Source: Streptomyces sp. HD (lineage in GTDB: Bacteria > Actinomycetota > Actinomycetes > Streptomycetales > Streptomycetaceae). Taken from it: a stretch of 64,000 nucleotides of DNA. The notes under the pieces were generated by a model, which did no database searches, was not told the origin of the DNA, and saw only the letters and a program-made list of their open reading frames with translations. A program made the position numbers and the translations under genes. This document shows, in pieces, positions 24,758-32,400 of this stretch. Location: positions 62,001 to 126,000 of the forward strand of contig NZ_JAQMYP010000029.1 in assembly GCF_028369295.1 (NCBI RefSeq), in the 5' to 3' direction. The first letter of the stretch is position 1, and each line of letters begins with the position of its first letter.

Positions 24758-25537
24758 TCAGAACGCGGGGACCTGGGAGGGCCGGGCCTTGTTGATGTTG
24801 CTGATGAGGTTGTTGGTCAGCGGGAAGTTGGCCCTGCCCCACTGGGAATTCCACAGGGCGTTGCGCGGCGTCTGGTCCATCTGCTCCATGGTGACCAGGG
24901 CCGGGGTGTCCCAGTGGTTGCCCGGGCCCCAGGCCTCCGTGTCCTCGCCCCACTTGGCGAAGCGGAAGGCGTGCGTGCTCGCGCCGTCCTTGTGGTAGAC
25001 GATCTTGACGTGGTTGCCGTCCATCGGCACCTCGTTGATCGGGTGGGTGCTGTAGCCGCCGTGCCGGGAGGCGGCCAGGTACCGGGGGCGCTCCTCGCCC
25101 TGCTTCTGGAAGACCACGACGGACTCCCAGTCGTGGCGGTGCCCGAAGGCGTCGGCGCCGTTGAGCGTCTGGTCCTTCTCGAAGTAGAGCGCGTAGACGT
25201 AGGCGCACCAGCCGTTCCTGCACAGGGACTGCGAGTACGTGTTGGCTCTGCCGAGGTGGCCGTCCCGGCAGTCGCCGGTGATCGGGCCGCTGGGCTTGAG
25301 GCCGCCGTTGAGGTTGCCGCCCGCGTCCACCGCCGCCGCGGGGAAGCAGCCGTCCCCGTCGTAGTCGAACAGCGGCATGTACTTGTTCTGGAAGGTGCTC
25401 GCGTTCCACGGCAGCGGGTTCAGGACGCCCGCACTGGCGCTGCCGGTCAGACCGACGGTCAGGGCGGCGGCGCTGCCCAGGACGAGGGCGGCCTGGGCGA
25501 GGCGGGACCGTCGGCGGGGCGTGGCTGTCTGCGACAT
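24758..25537 (-). CDS. NPP1 family necrosis-inducing (Nep1-like) protein
   Basis: A 259-residue secreted protein from ATG 25537 (MSQTATPRRRSRLAQAALV). A Sec signal peptide ends near GSASA. The mature part is a Nep1-like protein with the diagnostic heptapeptide GHRHDWE (in ADAFGHRHDWESVVV) and four cysteines (DGCF, GDCRD, SLCRNGWC), which suits the two-disulfide type 2 NLPs. NLPs bind sphingolipids of plant membranes and lyse cells. A paired ATTGATCG/CGATCAAT site lies ~70 bases upstream and is shared with neighbouring toxin genes. Confidence 0.93.
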   Translation of the reverse strand: MSQTATPRRRSRLAQAALVLGSAAALTVGLTGSASAGVLNPLPWNASTFQNKYMPLFDYDGDGCFPAAAVDAGGNLNGGLKPSGPITGDCRDGHLGRANTYSQSLCRNGWCAYVYALYFEKDQTLNGADAFGHRHDWESVVVFQKQGEERPRYLAASRHGGYSTHPINEVPMDGNHVKIVYHKDGASTHAFRFAKWGEDTEAWGPGNHWDTPALVTMEQMDQTPRNALWNSQWGRANFPLTNNLISNINKARPSQVPAF

Positions 25538-25607
25538 GTGGGTGCTCCGGTGATGGTTCGTTCTGCCGGGAGTCCGGCGGTTCGAGACCGAGACTGGAGC
25601 GCGGAGA

Positions 25608-25643
25608 ATTGATCGGCGGCATGTTCTGAACAGGGCGATCAAT
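25608..25643. promoter_or_regulatory. Inverted TTGATCG site upstream of NPP1 gene
   Basis: ATTGATCG (25608-25615) and CGATCAAT (25636-25643) are a perfect inverted pair with 28-base centre spacing, ~70-105 bases before the NPP1 start. About 60 bases around it (25593-25655) resemble the orphan site at 27803-27862. Candidate operator of a regulator shared with the RIP and aerolysin-like genes. Confidence 0.55.
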
Positions 25644-25655
25644 CGTCCTCGGCGT

Positions 25656-26011
25656 TTCGGAGGGATGTTCCTCGCGGCGTCAACACCCGTCCCTCTCGCG
25701 CCGTTTGCCGTTCACCTCACGTTGTGCCGCGGCCTTGCCGTCACCTGATTCTTGCGAGGATGCCCCGGCGTTCACGCCGGGAGGAATCGCATCCCGTGAC
25801 GGCGAGGCGGAGCGTCGCTGTGTCCGGTCTCCTGGGGGGCGGAGCGCCCGCAGAGCCGCCGACGGAGCCGAAATGCGAACGGGTGTGCCCGTGTTCGCTG
25901 GTTGGGGTGGCTTTGCCGTAGCGGGGGTACGGGTGTGCGCATGTCGCACGTACGGTCTCATCGTGGAAGCTGGGGTGATCAGGCGGGACGCCATTGTGGG
26001 AGGGGGATGTC
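25656..26011. other. Gene-free stretch between toxin promoter and TnpB relic
   Basis: About 355 bases without a supported gene. The only clear structure is the hairpin at 25758-25794, which resembles an IS200/IS605 element end; the rest is presumably the left part of the TnpB element. Confidence 0.5.
25758..25794 (+). repeat. IS200/IS605-type end hairpin (left end or solo end)
   Basis: CCCGGCG-TTCA-CGCCGGG forms a 7-base stem within an outer GGATGC/GCATCC pairing, followed by the word AGGAATC. The same GGGAGGAATC-type ending occurs at the right end of the TnpB element (27282-27320), so this is either that element's left end or the solitary end of a lost copy. Confidence 0.55.
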
Positions 26012-27272
26012 GTGTCGGGGGTGAAGGAGGCCGGGGACGCCGGGCATGCCCGGTGGACGTTCCGGCTGCGCGTGTCGTCGACCGCCGAGCGTGCGCTGCT
26101 GGCGGAGTGGGACCGGTGCCGGTGGATCTGGAACGAGTCCGTCGCCAAGTCCAGGCAGACGCACCTGTGGAACATGAACCGCCCCGAAGGTACGGACAAG
26201 GCGACGTGCGGTCCGGCCCGGCTGGATGCGATGCTGACCGAAGCCCGCGCGAAGACGCCGTGGCTGCGTGAGGGCTCATCGGTTCCCCAGCAGCAGATCA
26301 TCCGCGACTTCGGCAAGTCCCGCGCGAAGGCGCACAAGGACATCCGCGAACGTCTGCCGCAGCATCGCCGGTCGGGGATGCCGAAGTACAAGAAGAAGCG
26401 TGAGGCCGACCCGAGCCTGAACTACACCAAGCGAGGCTTCCGGCTGAAGGACGGCCGTCTGCACCTCGCCGGGAACATCACCCTGACGGTCGTGTGATCG
26501 CGGGATCTTCTCGCCGAACCGTCCTCGGTGCGCGTGTACCGCGACAGCCTCGGGCACTGGTACGCCTCGTTCGTCGTGCCTGCCGAAGTCCAGCCGCTGC
26601 CCGCCACCGGCCGAGTGATCGGGATCGACTGGGGCGTGAAGGAGACCGCGACCACCACCAGCGACCCCCACGACCTCCCCCACGCCCGGCACGGCAGGAA
26701 AGCCCAGGCGAAGCTGACTCGATACGACCGCATGATGGCCCGCCGCGAACCCGCCAAAGGACAGGCCGCGTCGAAGGGCTACCGGGAGGCGAGGAAGTGG
26801 CGGGCGAAGACGTACCAAAAGATCGCCCGGCAGCGGCAGGACACCGGACGCAAGTGGGCAAAGAAGGTCGTGCGCGACCACGACGCGTTGGCCGTCGAAG
26901 ACTTCAAGCCCAAGTTCCTCGCGAAGTCGACCATGGCGAGGAAGGCCGCCGATGCCGCCATCGGCGCCACCAAGAAGGCCCTTTTGGAGATGGCCCGCAA
27001 GCACGGCAGGATCGTGCACCTGGTCCATCCCGCGCACACCACGATGGACTGCGCGCAGTGCGGAGCGAGAACCAAGCACGCTCCCCCACTGCCTTAAGGG
27101 CGTGGGGGACCCCCATCCACTTTCGGAACGAACGTACGCCTGCACCGCGTGCGGAGCCGTCTCGCCCAGAGACAAGAACTCCGCTCGCGTGATGCTGGCC
27201 CGGGCTGGTCTCATCCCGGCTGGTGCTGATGGCGCAAGACCTGGCGGGACGCTGTTCCGCCAGGCAGCCTGA
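26012..27272 (+). pseudogene. TnpB RNA-guided nuclease, disrupted
   Basis: From GTG 26012 (GGGAGGGGG upstream) the frame encodes a TnpB N-terminus (FRLRVSSTAERALLAEWDRC) but meets an in-frame TGA at 26495-26497 where relatives have Trp (TVV-W-SRD). The same frame resumes with GIDWGVKETA (first RuvC Asp) and LAVEDFKP (Glu). It is broken again at 27080 by a palindromic insertion inside the zinc ribbon, between CAQCG and CTACG. The end continues in the +1 frame with RDKNSARVML (last RuvC Asp). All three catalytic acids survive, so decay is recent. TnpB is a guide-RNA-directed DNA nuclease that favours retention of its element. Confidence 0.92.
27076..27114. repeat. REP-like palindrome inserted in tnpB
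   Basis: CCCCCACTGCCTTAAGGGCG and its flanks form a near-perfect palindrome (CCCCCAC ... GTGGGGG around a TTAA core). The 31 bases 27076-27106 recur exactly at 57557-57587 inside the MITE. Here it splits the TnpB zinc ribbon, so it must be a late insertion. Confidence 0.85.
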
Positions 27273-27281
27273 GCCAGGAAT

Positions 27282-27320
27282 CCCCTTCCTGAGCGCAAGC
27301 GAAGGGAGGGGAGGAATCAA
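27282..27320 (+). repeat. Right-end hairpin of TnpB element (omega-RNA scaffold candidate)
   Basis: Nine bases after the tnpB stop, CCCCTTCCT pairs with AGGGAGGGG around GAGCGCAAGC, ending in GGAATCAA. In TnpB systems the guide RNA overlaps the tnpB 3' end and finishes here, with the guide taken from adjacent DNA (27321 onwards). Confidence 0.55.
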
Positions 27321-27339
27321 ACTCGAACCAGACGGTCTC

Positions 27340-27518
27340 TTAGGAGAGTTCGGAGAGTTTGTCCACAGCTGTGGACAACGGCGGGCACGGACACCCGTCG
27401 GTGACCTGGACACGCAGTCCCCGCCCCCGCCCCTCCGGCTGTCGCAGGATCAGCACCGCGGCACGCCAGTCGGGACAGTGGCGTACGACGTTGGCGGCGG
27501 CGGCGATTGCGTGGAGTG
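27340..27518 (-). pseudogene. HATPase fragment of a third whiJ-type module
   Basis: The minus strand encodes HAIAAAANVVRHCPDW, then GLRVQVTDGCPCPP and a stop. This matches the N box and G1 box of the HATPase family found at 313-723 and 53829-54254. Both the 5' third and the C-terminal G2 part are missing. It abuts the DUF397 fragment on the opposite strand. Confidence 0.6.
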
Positions 27519-27524
27519 CGCCCC

Positions 27525-27605
27525 CCCACATCGCCGTCCGCGACTCCAAGAACCCCGAGGTCGGCACCCTCACCCTCTCGCCGGAGGCGTACGTCGCCTT
27601 CGGGC
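27525..27605 (+). pseudogene. DUF397 C-terminal fragment
   Basis: IAVRDSKNPEVGTLTLSPEA, then YVAF, is the canonical C-terminal half of DUF397 proteins, without any upstream half or start. With the neighbouring HATPase fragment it forms the ends of an ATPase(-)/XRE(+)/DUF397(+) module from which the XRE gene and the flanking gene parts have been deleted. Confidence 0.7.
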
Positions 27606-27649
27606 CACGTCAGGCACTGACGAGCGCGCGGCGCCTGCGCCACGCCAGA

Positions 27650-27684
27650 AGCCGCCGGTGGACGGGGGGCGTCCACCGGCGGCT
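27650..27684. terminator. Strong hairpin terminator
   Basis: Perfect 14-base stem AGCCGCCGGTGGAC (27650-27663 with 27671-27684), 7-base loop. Confidence 0.75.
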
Positions 27685-27818
27685 GTCTGCCCAGGCCCCG
27701 CGTAGAACGCGGGCGCCTCGGTTGGCCGGGACTCGTTCAGGGGGGCTGAGAGGTCGCCGGCCGGGGTGTGCCCCTCGGGGGGATGAGGGCCACGGATCCA
27801 AGACTGGCAGCCGGAGAG

Positions 27819-27852
27819 TTGATCGGCAGCCCGCCCGATCAGGGCAATCAAT
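27819..27852. promoter_or_regulatory. Orphan TTGATCG/CAATCAA inverted site
   Basis: TTGATCG (27819-27825) and CAATCAAT (27845-27852), centre spacing 26. The surrounding ~60 bases (27803-27862) share AGACTGG, CGGAGA/G, TTGATCGGC and CTCTCGG-like words with the NPP1 promoter. No gene starts nearby. Confidence 0.5.
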
Positions 27853-27936
27853 CCCTCTCGGAGGCTCCGTCGGCGCATCAGCCGTCCAGTGCGCAGATCG
27901 CGAACGCTGATGCCGGGCAGAGAGGCTGTCCACCGG

Positions 27937-28845
27937 TCAGGCTTTGATCCACATCATGAGGAAGAAGATGGCCGCGGTGTTGGCGAGGGTGCTGAAGTCG
28001 TACCGACCGATCGGGGCGGGCGGCGCCACATTCTGCCCTTGGAGTCGCCGCTGGAAGTCGTCGCTGATCGACTGCCAGTTGGTTATCAAGCCCACGTCGT
28101 CCGCGTCGAAATGGTATCCCTGCCAGTCGCCCCAGCCAGCGGTGATCCGGCTGGAGATGGCGTTGAACCGGGCGCCCTCGGCGACAGCTTCAACGAACCA
28201 CAGGAGCGCTCCGGCCCTGGCGCTGTCTGCGGAGTTCGTGTTGGCGAGCTGCTGCGCGATGGAGCGAGCCGAGTCGGTGGAGAAGATCGGCCACGTTCTG
28301 CCCTGGCCGGAGTAGTTGGTCAGGCCCGGCCGCCCACCATTGCTACCGGCGTAGTTGCCCGAGAACGGGAGTGGCATGGCAATGGCGGGGTTCGCGGACG
28401 TGGACGGCATCCAGTTCACGTCCCGGAGGTCCGCGTCCGAGGTGTAGCGGTAGGTGCGGTCGTTGGGGTTGTAGTAGCCCTGCACATACAGGCTGTGGGC
28501 GTTCACGACGAGCCGGGTCTGCAGGTTCGGCCCGTCGAATACGTTGACGAGAAAGTAGTCGGTGCTGGATCCGGTGGCATACACCGTCCCCGCCGAGCCC
28601 GCTCCGTAGATCGCCTGCTGATGGACTCGGTTGCGGACATCTTTGATCATCTGCTGGTAGCCGGACTTGCCTTGGCTGATGTCCCAGGTGACGTCACGCT
28701 CGTCGTCGATCGCGAAGGCTTTCGCGGCGCCGATGGGGCTGAGCAGGGCCAGGCACAGTGCGAGCAGCACCGCGCCGGCGGTTGCGATGGTCGTTCTGCT
28801 GCGTCGGCCGCGCGGAAGGCTGCCGACTGCGATCTCCGTACTCAT
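27937..28845 (-). CDS. Ribosome-inactivating family protein (rRNA N-glycosidase)
   Basis: A 302-residue secreted protein from ATG 28845, with AGGAG upstream. The signal peptide (TTIATAGAVLLALCLALLSP ...) ends near AAKA. The mature domain is a RIP: FFLVN-like DYFLVNVFDG, the first active-site tyrosine region SLYVQGYYNP, the E-x-x-R catalytic pair in AVAEGARFNAISSRI, and the tryptophan motif TNWQSISDDFQ, matching ricin A-chain Tyr80, Glu177/Arg180 and Trp211. RIPs remove one adenine of the large rRNA sarcin-ricin loop. Bacterial type 1 RIPs are known from S. coelicolor. Paired CAATCAA/TTGATTG sites lie 200-260 bases upstream. Confidence 0.93.
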   Translation of the reverse strand: MSTEIAVGSLPRGRRSRTTIATAGAVLLALCLALLSPIGAAKAFAIDDERDVTWDISQGKSGYQQMIKDVRNRVHQQAIYGAGSAGTVYATGSSTDYFLVNVFDGPNLQTRLVVNAHSLYVQGYYNPNDRTYRYTSDADLRDVNWMPSTSANPAIAMPLPFSGNYAGSNGGRPGLTNYSGQGRTWPIFSTDSARSIAQQLANTNSADSARAGALLWFVEAVAEGARFNAISSRITAGWGDWQGYHFDADDVGLITNWQSISDDFQRRLQGQNVAPPAPIGRYDFSTLANTAAIFFLMMWIKA

Positions 28846-29048
28846 GTTGCTTCTCCTGAGGTCCGATGCGCACCGTGCCCGCGTCGTCCTGCGCTTGCAC
28901 GGCGGTGGCCTCAGCCTCTGTGCGAGGCGGGCCGGATTCTTGGGCGGTGCTCCTCGATCGAGTCGGGTACCTGCTCCCTTCTGTCCAGTTGCGTTCGCAA
29001 CCGACTCTCCGGGGCGAGGGGGTTGGTCAGCGAGTCGAATCGGGGGAG

Positions 29049-29108
29049 CAATCAAATTCCGAGCGGCTCAATCAACAGGTTTCATCACCTGTGCGGAGTT
29101 GATTGATC
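29049..29108. promoter_or_regulatory. CAATCAA/TTGATTG cluster upstream of RIP gene
   Basis: CAATCAA at 29049-29055 and 29069-29075, and TTGATTG at 29099-29105. The last two form a perfect inverted pair (30-base centre spacing) that also encloses CAGGT/ACCTG. Same word as at the NPP1 and aerolysin-like genes. Confidence 0.55.
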
Positions 29109-29264
29109 ACAGTCGGTGGCAGGGACAGGCGGGCGGCGGTGCGCGCACGGCCTTCTGTTCTGCCGCGTCTTTGACCGGCACGGTTTCGAAGAGCCCGGTG
29201 ATTCGTGACCGCCCGGACCGAGGACCGAACCGGAACGTTGATTTCCACGTCCCATTTGGCAGGT

Positions 29265-29308
29265 CAATCAATTTCGTGGGCGGAAGGGGATCGGCGGAAG
29301 GGATTGAT
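29265..29308. promoter_or_regulatory. CAATCAAT/ATTGAT pair upstream of XRE-nSTAND1 gene
   Basis: CAATCAAT at 29265-29272 and ATTGAT at 29303-29308, 117-160 bases before the start codon. Spacing is wider than at the toxin genes. Confidence 0.45.
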
Positions 29309-29424
29309 GCACATCACATGTCGCATCGCCTCAACGTCACCCCCGGGCAACCCGGGCGTCACCGAGCGGCTTGTACGTTCGTCGCGCTCGATGTCCCTTT
29401 CGCCAGCCGTACGGAGGTGTGCGC

Positions 29425-32400
29425 ATGGGGCGCCCGGAAAGACCTCTGGACCCGACGGCCGGTCCCGTGCCGCGGCTCGCGCACGAGCTGCGGGAGCTGC
29501 GCGGGACCGCGGGGAACCCCTCGTACCGGAAGATGGCCGAGACGGCGGGCTTCTCCGCGACAACGCTGTCACAGGCCGCGGCCGGTGAACGGCTGCCGTC
29601 CCTCGCCGTCGTCCAGGGCTATGTGCGGGCCTGCGGCGGCGACCCGGACGAGTGGGAGCCGCGCTGGAAGGACGCCGACGCGGAGGTGGCGGGGGAGGTT
29701 CGCGAGGACGACGAGGACGCGGCGCCGCCGTACCGGGGCCTCGCCCGGTTCGAGCCGGACGACCAAGGGCTGTTCTTCGGCCGGGACCGGCTGACGGAGG
29801 ACCTGCTCCAGCTGGTGTGCGGGCACCGGTTCGCCGCGGTGTTCGGCGCCTCCGGCAGCGGGAAGTCCTCGCTGCTGCGGGCCGGACTGATACCCCGGCT
29901 CCAGGAGGAGATCGCGGGCCAGGGGCGTCCGGCGGTGCTGCGGGTGCTCACGCCCGGCGACCGGCCGGCCGCCACGTACGGCCATCTCCTGACCCCGGCG
30001 GCGGACGAGCCCGAGAGCTGGGTGGTCGTCGACCAGTTCGAGGAGGTCTTCACCCTGTGCCGGGACCGGGCGGAGCGCGCCCGGTTCATCGACCTGCTGC
30101 TCGCCGCCCGGGACCCCGGCAGCCGGCTGCGCGTCCTCATCGCCGTACGCGCCGACTTCTACCCCCGCTGCGGCGAGCACCGCGGCCTGGCGGACACGCT
30201 GTGCGGCGCCGGACTGCTGGTCGGACCGATGACCGCGGACGAGCTGCGCGAGGCGGTCGTCAAGCCGGCGCAGGAGGTCGGGCACCTGGTGGAGCGGGAG
30301 CTGACCGCGCGGATCGTGGAGGAGATCCTCGACGAGCCCGGCGGGCTGCCGATGCTCTCGCACGTCCTCCTGGAGACCTGGCGGCGACGCAAGGGCCGGG
30401 TGCTCAGCCTGGCCGCATACGAGGCGGCCGGCGGAGTGCGCGGCGCCATCGCGGCGAGCGCCGAGGAGGCGTACGGGCAGCTGACCGAGGAGCAGGCGGA
30501 CGCCGCCCGGCGGCTGCTGCTGCGGATGGTCGAGCCCGGCCAGGGCACCCCCGACACCCGGCGCCCGCTCACCCGGGCCGAACGCGAGGAGTGGGCGTGC
30601 CCCCACGCGCCCGTGGTGGTGGAGCGACTGGCCCGCGCCCGGCTGCTGACCGTCGACGAGGACGCCGTCCAGCTCGCCCATGAGGCGCTGATCACCAGCT
30701 GGCCGCGGCTGCGCGGCTGGATCGAGGAGGACCGGGAGCGGCTGCGCCACCACCGTCGGCTGACCGATGCCGCCCGTGTCTGGCTGGAGCACGACCGCGA
30801 CCCCGGCGCCCTGTACCGGGGCACCCGCCTGGACCGTGTGGCGGAGCTGTTCCCCGACCCCGAGCACGACTACTCCCTGACCGCGCCGGAACGTGAGTTC
30901 CTCACCGCCGCGCTGGCCGCCCGCGAGACGGAACGCCGGGCCGTCGTCCGCTCCACGCGCCGGGCGCGGGCCGCGGTGGGCGTACTGTCGGCCGTCCTCG
31001 CGGTGGCGCTGGTCGCCGGTCTGTCCGCCTGGACCCAGAGCCGGGACAACGAGCGCCGCCGCATCGACGACGCGGCCCGCCGTATCGCCGCCGTCGCGGA
31101 CGGCCTGCGCACGACCGACCCGCGCACCGCACAGCTGCTGGGCGTCGCCGCCTGGCGCGTGTCCGAGCTGCCGGAGACCCGGCGGGCGCTGCTGGGCGCG
31201 CTCGGCCAGCAGGAACTGGACACCTTCAGCGACCGGGCACCGGGCGACGGTCCCTTCCGCCGTCTCACGGACTCCGGTCGCACCCTGCTCAGCGTCGCGG
31301 GGCGCACCTGGCGGACCTGGGACGTGGCACGGCACCGGCGGATCGCCGAGGGGCGGCTGCCGGAGGCCGGCACCGCGGTCGGGGCGAGCCCGGACGGGCG
31401 GCTGCTGGCGATCCAGGAGCATGGCCGGGACGGCGGAGTACAGCTGTGGGACACGGCCGCCGGACGATGGTTGGGTGACCGGCTGCCGGCGTCGTCCTTC
31501 GTGGACTTCGGCGAGGGCACGTATGGCGTGGGCACTCTGAGCGACGACCGGGCGGGGGTGCACTCGGCCGCTGACGGGAAGCTGCTGTTCGAGACGGAGC
31601 TGGACAGCACGGTGCCGAGCGCGGTCGGCCGGCTGTTCGCGTTCTGCTCCCTCGGAGGTGGCGCGCCGCAGGTGCGGGACCTCACGGCCCGGCGCATCGT
31701 GCATGGGCGCTGGGAACGCTCGGGCGACGTCTGTGGCCAGGAGCGCTCGCAGCTGGTGCTCGGCGGGGGACGGCTCGCCGCGGTGACCCCGAGCGGCGTG
31801 CTGGTCTGGGACGTCCGGTCGGGGGAGAGTCTGGACCAGCTCCTCGACACGGGAGTGAAGTACGCCGCCTTCAGCCATGACGGGAACTTCCTGGCGATCG
31901 TCGACGGGGAGGAGATCAGGGTGTGGCGGCTGGGCGCCGACGCCCCGGTGTTCCGGCACTCCCTCAACAACCAGCACCTGTACGGCGCTCCGGCCTGGGA
32001 CCCCACCCGCCCGGTGCTGCGCTATCTGGAGGCCGGCACGGTCCACACCCTGGACGTCACGGCGGCCGTGACGCCCGCCTGGCAGGAGGAGCCGGCGGAC
32101 AAGGTGCTGATCAGTCCGGACGGCCGCACCCTCGCCACCGCGCGACGCACCGGCGGCACCTACCGCTTCGAGCTGCGCGACACCCGCGACGGACGCCTGC
32201 TCAGGACACTGCCGCCCACCCCGCTCCCTGTATCGCGCGATCCCTCCCGGCCGGTAATCCCGCAGGACACCCTCCCCCTTCTTGCCTTCAGCCCCGACAG
32301 CAAGGCACTCGCGTACTCCGTCTCGGCGCCCGGTTACGAGGCGTCCCCGCAGCGCCTCGCGATCTGGGACGTCGCCCGGGGCCGGGTCCGCACGACGCTG

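Larger units (their letters stand above)
25758..27320 (+). mobile_element. Degenerate IS200/IS605-type TnpB-only element
   Basis: Hairpin ends of similar form bracket a broken tnpB with no tnpA. The element was probably mobilised in trans and is now dead, since its tnpB has a nonsense codon and a palindrome insertion. Exact ends cannot be fixed without an empty-site comparison. Confidence 0.6.
27606..27936. other. Gene-free remnant DNA before RIP gene end
   Basis: About 330 bases with no supported gene; it holds a strong hairpin (27650-27684) and the orphan TTGATCG site (27819-27852). Since that site resembles the NPP1 promoter but faces no gene, a toxin-type gene may have been deleted here. 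Confidence 0.5.
28846..29424. other. 579-bp divergent control region, RIP / XRE-STAND genes
   Basis: No gene is supported here. The region carries at least five copies of the CAATCAA/TTGATTG word, three near the RIP side (29049-29108) and two or three on the XRE-STAND side (29238-29308). It is notably AT-richer around those words. It presumably holds both promoters. Confidence 0.7.

Noticed and set aside
22545..25622. A 1025-codon frame on the minus strand
   Set aside because: It is antisense to the repeat-rich gene and the NPP1 gene, is extremely Arg/Pro/Gly-rich, and arises from GC3-biased shadow coding.
27889..29106. A 405-codon plus-strand frame over the RIP gene
   Set aside because: The minus-strand RIP has full motif support; this frame is its shadow.
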